Of a stretch of 10,104 nt of DNA, positions 1 to 5,370 are shown in pieces. The position numbers and the translations under genes were made by a program. The DNA lies in contig JAJRUA010000066.1 of NCBI GenBank assembly GCA_024278035.1, positions 1-10,104 on the forward strand, given 5' to 3'. Position 1 is the stretch's first letter. Each line of letters starts with the position of its first letter. The notes beneath the pieces were generated by a model. That model made no database searches, was not told the DNA's origin, and worked only from the letters and a program-made list of their open reading frames with translations. This DNA is from Planctomycetota bacterium (lineage in GTDB: Bacteria; Planctomycetota; Planctomycetia; Pirellulales; Lacipirellulaceae).

Positions 1-1461
1 ACTGATAGGAGAGGCCCTCACTGCATCGTAAACACTGGCAAGCTGCCGACCAATCGATTGGGGCGAATAAACATTGCGGACGACTTGGGCGTTCGTTTCG
101 ATCTCGTTGCCATAGTCCATTTCCCCCGAAATCTGTTCGGCAACGCCCGCCATGCTCTGTAAGACTTTCTTTCGCACGACTGGATCGCAGACGACTTGCT
201 CAATCAGCGCCGCCTGCTGGTCGGTGGTAAGACGGGCGAAATCGATAACGCCATTGCCGGTTAGCCGTTTGACCGCTGCTGATAATTCCGCCTCGGCGAG
301 CGGCTCCCTACCAAAATCACGGCATGTCTTTCGGTGTCTTTCGGCAAGCGAGTCTCGAACGGCATCAACACCGATCAACTCTAGCGGAACCAACACTTGC
401 TCATGCAGGCCGGTGAACGCCATGCCCGCCTTGCGGAACTCGGTGGTGATCTCCTGCAGGTCGCGGCCAACCAGGGGGCGTCCCGCCAGTGAGGATTCCA
501 GAAAGACCATGCCAAACCCTTCAGCAAGGCTCGTTGTGAGAATCATGTCCGCTGCAGCAAGAGCATCCGCGAACTCCACGCCGGCGCTGGCCGTATCGAA
601 TCGGCAGGGCAAGGCAAGCTTTTCGGCAAGCGTTTGCCAGCGATCGAACGAAACGCGTTCCCAAGGATTCTTCGGAGCCAATGTCACCACAAACGCCGAC
701 CCTTGGGGCGCAAGGGCCGATAGCAAAAGCATCTCCCCCAGATTCTTCCGACGAATCCCTCGCACGGGATAAACAAACAGTCGGGCCGTGGCTGCCAGAC
801 CAAGGGCGGGTAAAACACGCTCCCGAGCCTCTTCCCGTGGAGGCAATGCTCCCGACTCCGCTGCCGGGTTGGGCAAGGTGTGCAACCGATCGTTCGACAC
901 CCCGGCAAGTCGCAGCACAGCAGCGTCGCGCTCTGTGAGCGCTGTATAATGCACGTGCGCCGCTTGCGGATAAAGCTGCTTGCCGATCGAATCCGTGCCG
1001 AGTGCTTTCACAAGATGGCGATAATTTACGGGCCGGTTGTCCTCGGCAAAATCATGGATTTGCAGCAATTGCCGCCAGCCCTCTTTCGCCAATTGTGCCA
1101 GCGCTCCCGGCAGCGAAGCGTTTTTTCCCAAAGAATGGTTATGCGTGTGAAGTAGCGTTTCTTTGGGCAATAAACTGTGCGAATAAAGCGTTTCTGCAAT
1201 CGCCGCTGCAAGCCCTTCGGCATCCATCTCAGCATCGGGCGGGTCGTACCCCACTGCTGACAGCACGACCAACTCAATCGGAAATGCCTTGGCCCCTGCC
1301 AGTGGATTCTCCGGCCAACCGTCACGCTGGCCATCGTAAAGAATCACCACTCGTTCCGGTTGGCGATCCGGCGACAACGTCGCCAGCGCCCGCAGGTGAT
1401 TCACCATCACCTGCGTTACGCCGCCCCGATTCAGGTGGTGATGAAGAATTACGAGCTGCAT
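1..1461 (-). CDS. Glycosyltransferase family 4 protein (3' end beyond the window)
   Basis: Likely a cytoplasmic retaining GT-B glycosyltransferase that moves a sugar from a nucleotide donor; the acceptor cannot be told. The minus-strand frame is open from ATG at 1461 to base 1, giving 487 codons with no stop. The N-terminus reads MQLVILHHHLNRGGVTQVM, the usual first strand and glycine-rich loop of GT4 enzymes. HTHNH lies at residues 105-109. The donor domain has R234 and K239 (an R-x4-K motif in VYPVRGIRRKN) and the EX7E motif with E314 and E322 in EGFGMVFLE. About 110 residues follow, ending in a YSPQSIGRQLASVYD helix that resembles the usual GT4 C-terminal tail, so little is probably missing. 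ATG 1461 is the only ATG, GTG or TTG in frame after the stop at 1564-1566. No clear ribosome site precedes it. Family assignment is firm; the substrate is unknown. Confidence 0.88.
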   Translation of the reverse strand, partial: MQLVILHHHLNRGGVTQVMVNHLRALATLSPDRQPERVVILYDGQRDGWPENPLAGAKAFPIELVVLSAVGYDPPDAEMDAEGLAAAIAETLYSHSLLPKETLLHTHNHSLGKNASLPGALAQLAKEGWRQLLQIHDFAEDNRPVNYRHLVKALGTDSIGKQLYPQAAHVHYTALTERDAAVLRLAGVSNDRLHTLPNPAAESGALPPREEARERVLPALGLAATARLFVYPVRGIRRKNLGEMLLLSALAPQGSAFVVTLAPKNPWERVSFDRWQTLAEKLALPCRFDTASAGVEFADALAAADMILTTSLAEGFGMVFLESSLAGRPLVGRDLQEITTEFRKAGMAFTGLHEQVLVPLELIGVDAVRDSLAERHRKTCRDFGREPLAEAELSAAVKRLTGNGVIDFARLTTDQQAALIEQVVCDPVVRKKVLQSMAGVAEQISGEMDYGNEIETNAQVVRNVYSPQSIGRQLASVYDAVRASPIS

Positions 1462-1558
1462 CTCAGTTATTCTATCGCCCTCTCGATGGGAAAAGAAGAA
1501 GTGAAGAATCCACCGGTGGAGCTGATGGACTTCAGGATACGCCCAGGAGGGGCATAAA

Positions 1559-1621
1559 ATGCCTTACTCCCTTAGGGTGCATGGATTTATAATGCGAAGT
1601 GTCGCGCTTGCCGACAAGTAA
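1559..1621 (+). CDS. Possible 20-codon leader peptide
   Basis: A very short reading frame (MPYSLRVHGFIMRSVALADK, then TAA) begins eight bases after a perfect AGGAGG at 1545-1550, the best Shine-Dalgarno match in the window. It sits upstream of the terminator-like hairpin at 1724-1765, so a leader-peptide role is conceivable, but no amino acid is enriched. It overlaps the TATAAT at 1588-1593, so it could be translated only from a transcript starting further upstream. I do not recognise the peptide and it may be chance. Confidence 0.15.
   Translation: MPYSLRVHGFIMRSVALADK
1588..1593 (+). promoter_or_regulatory. Candidate sigma-70 -10 box
   Basis: A perfect TATAAT lies at 1588-1593 and would place the transcription start near 1600, exactly where the first hairpin of the candidate RNA begins. 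No good -35 box is visible; at an 18-base spacing the hexamer is TTACTC. The site is partly symmetric, and the minus strand reads TATAAA at 1587-1592, so it might also serve the divergent GT4 gene. Confidence 0.4.
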
Positions 1622-1780
1622 ATACGACAGGCGGCGAGAAAGGTTGCGTGATGGCCGAAGACGCATTGCACCAACGATGGCCTAGCGGAGAAATAGGGCA
1701 ATGCTGAGGAGCAACCGTGCGCTGCCCCAAGAGACCGCGACCTTCGGGACGCGGACTTTTGGGGTTTTCGATTGTTTTTT
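1600..1780 (+). ncRNA. Candidate structured small RNA or 5' leader
   Basis: This non-coding stretch contains nested complementarity. A 5' hairpin pairs TGTCG 1600-1604 with CGACA 1625-1629, with CTTG 1607-1610 pairing CAAG 1615-1618 inside it. A long rod follows: GGCGGCG 1630-1636 with CGCTGCC 1720-1726, GGTTGC 1642-1647 with GCAACC 1711-1716, GCATTGC 1663-1669 with GCAATGC 1698-1704, and CCTA 1681-1684 with TAGG 1694-1697. A terminator-like hairpin and T-rich tract close it. The TATAAT at 1588-1593 fits a start at 1600, giving about 180 nt. It lacks the sequence signatures I know for SRP RNA, tmRNA and RNase P RNA. The size and the large internal loop loosely recall 6S RNA, without sequence support. 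It may be a free small RNA or a cis-acting leader of the gene at 1811. Structure is by eye only. Confidence 0.4.
1724..1780 (+). terminator. Intrinsic terminator or attenuator upstream of DUF1572 gene
   Basis: Outer arms CCCCAA 1725-1730 and TTGGGG 1759-1764 pair, followed by CCGCG 1735-1739 with CGCGG 1750-1754 and CC with GG around a TTCG loop (1743-1746), a very stable tetraloop. The strand then reads TTTT, CGATTG and TTTTTT up to 1780. The orientation is plus strand only, because the opposite flank is not T-rich. No plus-strand gene lies upstream, so it must end a small RNA or attenuate the gene starting at 1811. Confidence 0.65.
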
Positions 1781-1810
1781 CCGCTGCCATGCAGGAAGTG
1801 AGATAACAAA

Positions 1811-2332
1811 ATGCCAAATTTCCAAGAAGATGCGATTGGCTTGCAATGGCTTTCCGCGACCGTCGATACGTTTCGTCTAAATAAGGAACACGCCGACCAG
1901 GCCATTGTTCAGATGGGGGACGAGAATCTCCGTCTATCACTTGATTTCGAGACCAACTCAGTTGCGGTCATTATGAAACACGTTGCTGGGAACCTTCGCT
2001 CGCGTTGGACGAACTTTCTGGAATCGGACGGTGAAAAAATAAATCGCAACCGCGATCAAGAATTCATTGATGACTATAACAACAGGGAAGAGATACTCAA
2101 CGATTGGGAGGCGGGTTGGCAGGTGTTGTTCGATGGATTGGAAAAACTCCAGCCGAATGATCTGTTGCGGGAGATCACGATTCGTGGCCACCGACTTTCC
2201 GTACCCCATGCGATTGCCCGCTCAATGTCGCACTGCTCCAATCACATCGGACAAATTGTACAGGTGGCACGTATTCAGGTAGGAGACGGATGGCACACGC
2301 TGTCGATTCCACGCGGTCAATCCGATGAATAG
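1811..2332 (+). CDS. DUF1572 / DinB-like four-helix protein
   Basis: A cytoplasmic protein of 173 residues resembling the DUF1572 branch of the DinB/YfiT-like fold. It contains the typical SVAVIMKHVAGNLRSRWTNF segment (residues 50-69) followed by the SDGEK stretch, and the C-terminal HCSNHIGQIVQVAR helix. Fold members usually bind a metal through three histidines; here H57, H141 and H145 (HxxxH) are at the expected places, so metal binding is likely. The biochemical role of DUF1572 is not established; relatives are thiol-dependent transferases or stress proteins. No signal peptide is present. ATG 1811 is chosen because the family N-terminus starts here. The nearest purine-rich site, AGGAAG at 1793-1798, is rather far. 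The terminator-like hairpin ending 30 bases upstream could control it. It is separated from glgA by 267 bases and seems unrelated to it. Confidence 0.85.
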   Translation: MPNFQEDAIGLQWLSATVDTFRLNKEHADQAIVQMGDENLRLSLDFETNSVAVIMKHVAGNLRSRWTNFLESDGEKINRNRDQEFIDDYNNREEILNDWEAGWQVLFDGLEKLQPNDLLREITIRGHRLSVPHAIARSMSHCSNHIGQIVQVARIQVGDGWHTLSIPRGQSDE

Positions 2333-2599
2333 AACCGCAATCAATGGGGCGGCGGCGACAACGTCACCAAACTGTGAAGCTATTCTATCGATTATGGGCG
2401 ACCTTTCTTAGCCCGCTTCTCCGACGGGCCACTTGTGCCGGATAGGTCGGTTGCTCCTTCCTTAAGGTGGTTTTGGTTGCATAGGAAAGCCAATTGGACT
2501 AGACGGAGTCGTCGGATTGGGCCGATTTTAGTAACCTACGGTCCTCTCCTTCAGGGCCGCTTCGAGTGCCCTTGCAACCGTTTAAGAGAACCCCGAGCT
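2333..2599. other. Intergenic region before glgA
   Basis: No gene is supported. The glgA frame stays open upstream to an ATG at 2435, but that stretch encodes an Arg/Trp-rich sequence unlike any GlgA N-terminus. GCCCG 2411-2415 can pair with CGGGC 2425-2429, and an imperfect hairpin lies at about 2540-2560, neither followed by a T-tract. The glgA promoter probably lies here but I could not pick a convincing -35/-10 pair. Confidence 0.5.
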
Positions 2600-4087
2600 G
2601 TGAACATTCTCTTTGCCACGACTGAAGCCGTTCCTTTCTGCAAGACGGGGGGGCTTGGCGATGTGTGTGGTGCGTTGCCGGTGGCGCTCGAAGCGCTTGG
2701 TGAAAATCCGACCGTGATTTTGCCCGCGTTTCGTGAGGCTCTTGAATCGGGGCAACCGATTGAGCCGACAGGCGTTCGGTTTGAGGTCCCCATTGGTAGC
2801 AAGCGGGTGACGGGCGAGTTCCTGCGGAGCAAGTTGCCGGGTAGCGAGGTGACCGTCTATTTGGTCGAGCAGCATGGCTACTTCAATCGCGATGGCCTCT
2901 ACTTCGACCAGAGCGGAGATTATCGCGACAACTGTGAACGATTTGTTTTTTTTAGTCGGGCCGTTCTGGAAGCAATCGAACGGTTTGATTTACGGACGGA
3001 CGTGCTGCATTGCCACGATTGGCAGACGGGCCTGTTGCCGGTTTATCTCAAGACGCTCTACGCCGACAGCCCGGCCCATCGAGATATCAGCACGCTGTTT
3101 ACGATCCATAACTTGGCGTACCAAGGTGCTTTTTGGCACTGGGATATGGAGCTAACGGGCCTCGGTTGGGACCTGTTCAACTGGCAACAACTGGAGTTCT
3201 ATGGGCAATTGAACTTCATGAAATCGGCGCTCGTGTTTGCCGATACGCTCAGCACGGTTAGCACGAGCTATGCCGAGGAAATTCAGTCGTTGCCGGCAAG
3301 TTGTGGCTTGGAAGGGGTGCTCAGCGGCCGCAGCGAAGACTTGTTTGGTGTTTTGAACGGAGTGGATTACGCCCAGTGGAACCCCAAGACCGACCCCTTG
3401 TTGGCACAAAATTACGACGCGTCCAACTACGTTGCCGGCAAGCGGGCATGCAAACGGGCCCTGCAACAAGAGGTGGGGCTCCCGCTGCGAGAAGAGACGC
3501 CGCTTCTGGCGAGCGTTGGGCGAATTGCTGAGCAGAAAGGTTGGGACCTGATCACGGACATTTTACCACGACTGGCAGAGCAAATGGATGCCCAATGGGT
3601 GTTGCTCGGTACGGGCGATCCACAGCTTGAGCAAGCCCTCCAGCGATTGGCCCATGAGTTCCCTGAGCGAGTGGCCGTCCGAATTGGCTTTTCTAACGAG
3701 TTGGCCCATCGCATCGAGGCGGGGGCCGATATGTTTCTCATGCCAAGCCGTTACGAACCTTGTGGGCTCAACCAGATGTACAGTCTCAAGTACGGTGCGG
3801 TGCCGATCGTGCGTGAAACGGGTGGCTTGGCCGATACGATCACGAACGCCAATGAGACGACCCTCGCCGCGGGCACGGCCAATGGCTATTCGTTTGCGGA
3901 CGTTTCGCCTTATGCTTTATCGATGTCGATCGACCGGGCAGTGAGGGCTTACCACGAGCCGGAAGTCTGGCGACAGATTATAGAGACGGGCATGCGACAA
4001 GATTGGTCATGGGACCGAAGTGCCCGGCGGTACGTGGAACTCTACGAACGGACACGTGCGCAAGCGAGTTCGCCCGCGATGGTGTGA
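2600..4087 (+). CDS. glgA: Glycogen synthase (ADP-glucose type, GT5)
   Basis: Transfers glucose from ADP-glucose to the non-reducing end of alpha-1,4-glucan in the cytoplasm. The 495-residue product is close to the usual ~480. The N-terminal GT5 catalytic domain starts NILFATTEAVPFCKTGGLGD, with the ADP-glucose-binding K15-T-G-G-L19. HDWQTGL begins at H139 and FTIHNLAYQG includes H170. The C-terminal Rossmann domain has R308 and K313 in GRIAEQKG, E386 in EPCGL, and GGLADT from G408. All key residues correspond to those of E. coli GlgA, so the enzyme should be active. GTG 2600 is preferred over ATG 2435 because the conserved N-terminus begins exactly there; AAGAGA at 2583-2588 may be a weak ribosome site. 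It leads the group followed by the GalT-family and GH57 genes. Identification is very secure. Confidence 0.96.
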   Translation: MNILFATTEAVPFCKTGGLGDVCGALPVALEALGENPTVILPAFREALESGQPIEPTGVRFEVPIGSKRVTGEFLRSKLPGSEVTVYLVEQHGYFNRDGLYFDQSGDYRDNCERFVFFSRAVLEAIERFDLRTDVLHCHDWQTGLLPVYLKTLYADSPAHRDISTLFTIHNLAYQGAFWHWDMELTGLGWDLFNWQQLEFYGQLNFMKSALVFADTLSTVSTSYAEEIQSLPASCGLEGVLSGRSEDLFGVLNGVDYAQWNPKTDPLLAQNYDASNYVAGKRACKRALQQEVGLPLREETPLLASVGRIAEQKGWDLITDILPRLAEQMDAQWVLLGTGDPQLEQALQRLAHEFPERVAVRIGFSNELAHRIEAGADMFLMPSRYEPCGLNQMYSLKYGAVPIVRETGGLADTITNANETTLAAGTANGYSFADVSPYALSMSIDRAVRAYHEPEVWRQIIETGMRQDWSWDRSARRYVELYERTRAQASSPAMV

Positions 4088-4111
4088 TGGAGTGATTTTC
4101 TCCGCCATCAC
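4084..4111 (+). other. Hairpin spanning the glgA stop codon
   Basis: GTGATGG 4084-4090 is a perfect inverted copy of CCATCAC 4105-4111 with a 14-base loop, and it includes the glgA TGA at 4085-4087. An alternative inner pairing GGAG 4089-4092 with CTCC 4100-4103 exists. No T-tract follows, so it is more likely a message-stability or translation element than a terminator. Confidence 0.3.
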
Positions 4112-4192
4112 CGGCGAGGAGCGGTGAAACCAACCAGGACAACCGATTTGGACCAACCCACGATTCTCTCGGCGATTGTTGAGTCCGCTGGC

Positions 4193-5134
4193 ATGAGCGA
4201 GTGGCGTGACGATCCGCTGACAGGCCGGCGAGTAAGAATTGCCGAAGCCCGGGCCGAACGCCCCCGCGATTTTACTTCGCCGGCTTCGCCCAAAGCCCCT
4301 GGAGCCCCCGAAGCTGCCTGCCCTTTCTGTGCCGGTAACGAAGCCTCAACGCCACAAGAAATCGACTCGGTTTCCGATGGCAAGGAGGCTTGGCTTTGCC
4401 GTGTCGTGCCGAACCGCTACCCGGCGTTCGCAGGGACCAGCGGCGTGCAGGAAGTCTTCATTGAATCGCCCGAACACAAAAAGAGGTTCGTCGATCTCTC
4501 GCCAGCCGAGGCAACGGCAGCCGTTACCGCTTGGCTACGGCGTCTTGCTTTCTGGCAACAGGAGGGCCGGTTTGATTACGTGGTTCTCTTTAAGAACGAA
4601 GGGGTCGCGGCGGGCGTTTCGCGTAGCCACGTCCACTCGCAATTGGTTGCCCTGCCAGAAACACCGCCGATCGTCCGTGACGAGTGGCTACGATCGACAG
4701 GCAGGCTCCCCGTTCCAAAAGACCGCCTGATCGCTGAGGAGGAGGGGTACACGTTGTTTTGCCCTCCCGCGCCACGCTTTGCTGGAGAGAGCTGGCTTAT
4801 GCCGCCACTTGAGTGGGGATCGATTGCGCCTTTGATAGAATCGCCGGACAAAACGAATCGACTGGCGGTGCTGTTACAACGGCTGATTGCGGCGGTCACA
4901 AGCGTCGCAGGTGAGGAAGCTTACAACCTAATTTTCCAGATCCCCCCTTTGTCCGCCCCAAAAGAGCCGGGCTACCAGTGGCGAATTGAGATTATTCCCC
5001 GCAACGCGATCCACGCCGGTTTTGAGCTAGCAACCGGCTTGGGGATCAATCCCCTTTCCCCTGAAGCGGCTGCTGAACAGTTAAGAGGGGTTTGGGGGAG
5101 AAGCGAGCAAAGGGCAGAGAGGGCAAGCGGCTAG
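4193..5134 (+). CDS. galT: GalT-family nucleotidylyltransferase
   Basis: A HIT-superfamily enzyme of 313 residues that moves a nucleotidyl group between a nucleotide sugar and a sugar 1-phosphate. It is conventionally annotated as UDP-glucose--hexose-1-phosphate uridylyltransferase (Leloir pathway). Expected zinc ligands are C43 and C46 (CPFC), H95 (SPEHKKRF) and H146. The nucleophile is H148 in the SHVHSQ motif, with Q150 conserved. The N-terminus MSEWRDDPLTGRRV matches the family's usual first residues, which is why ATG 4193 is chosen. An in-frame GTG at 4124 adds 23 residues and has GAGG four bases upstream, so it remains possible. The gene lies 105 bases after glgA and 236 before a GH57 gene, with no galK or galE in view. 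A role on ADP- or UDP-glucose in glycogen metabolism is therefore plausible. The family is secure; the precise substrate is not. Confidence 0.88.
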   Translation: MSEWRDDPLTGRRVRIAEARAERPRDFTSPASPKAPGAPEAACPFCAGNEASTPQEIDSVSDGKEAWLCRVVPNRYPAFAGTSGVQEVFIESPEHKKRFVDLSPAEATAAVTAWLRRLAFWQQEGRFDYVVLFKNEGVAAGVSRSHVHSQLVALPETPPIVRDEWLRSTGRLPVPKDRLIAEEEGYTLFCPPAPRFAGESWLMPPLEWGSIAPLIESPDKTNRLAVLLQRLIAAVTSVAGEEAYNLIFQIPPLSAPKEPGYQWRIEIIPRNAIHAGFELATGLGINPLSPEAAAEQLRGVWGRSEQRAERASG

Positions 5135-5141
5135 CTGCCTA

Positions 5142-5187
5142 CTATGCCACGCAAACCGTGGGTTTGCGGGTCCGGTAAGCCGCATAG
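5142..5187 (+). terminator. Two-tier hairpin after galT, no T-tract
   Basis: CGCAAACC 5150-5157 pairs perfectly with GGTTTGCG 5161-5168 around a three-base loop. Outer arms CTATGC 5142-5147 and GCATAG 5182-5187 also match. It starts eight bases after the galT stop. With no T-run after it, it may be a Rho-type or processing element, or a repeat copy, rather than a true terminator. Confidence 0.35.
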
Positions 5188-5370
5188 CCTCGGCCCACTC
5201 TGGCGATCGTCCTGCCTGCGGTATTCGGGCCGGGGGAACTTCATCGGTTGTTTGCTATCCAACACGTGGACGGATCATGCCGATCTCCGGTACGATAACG
5301 GCTTGTTGTGGTTTATGCTGGTGACCCCGCCTCCTCCCGAAAACAAACGTCCCCCCCGAAGCGACTCCCT

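Noticed and set aside
152..1592. Plus-strand open frames of 206 and 196 codons opposite the GT4 gene
   Set aside because: They are antisense shadows: the minus strand encodes a continuous GT4 protein with all key motifs, while the plus-strand products are Ser/Arg/Pro-rich without any family resemblance.
1600..1780. Identification of the structured RNA as SRP RNA, tmRNA or RNase P RNA
   Set aside because: The GGAA tetraloop/GCAGC signature of SRP RNA, the tmRNA ends and the RNase P core sequences were looked for by eye and not found.
1564..1940. Two minus-strand frames of 113 and 117 codons
   Set aside because: They overlap the DUF1572 start and run through the structured spacer; the products show no recognisable motif and contain translated hairpin sequence.
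2435..2599. 55-codon N-terminal extension of GlgA from ATG 2435
   Set aside because: The added sequence is rich in Arg and Trp, unlike GlgA, and the conserved GlgA N-terminus begins exactly at GTG 2600.
5308..5370. 21-codon extension of the GH57 protein from ATG 5308
   Set aside because: The family N-terminus starts at ATG 5371, and the extension has no homologous character.
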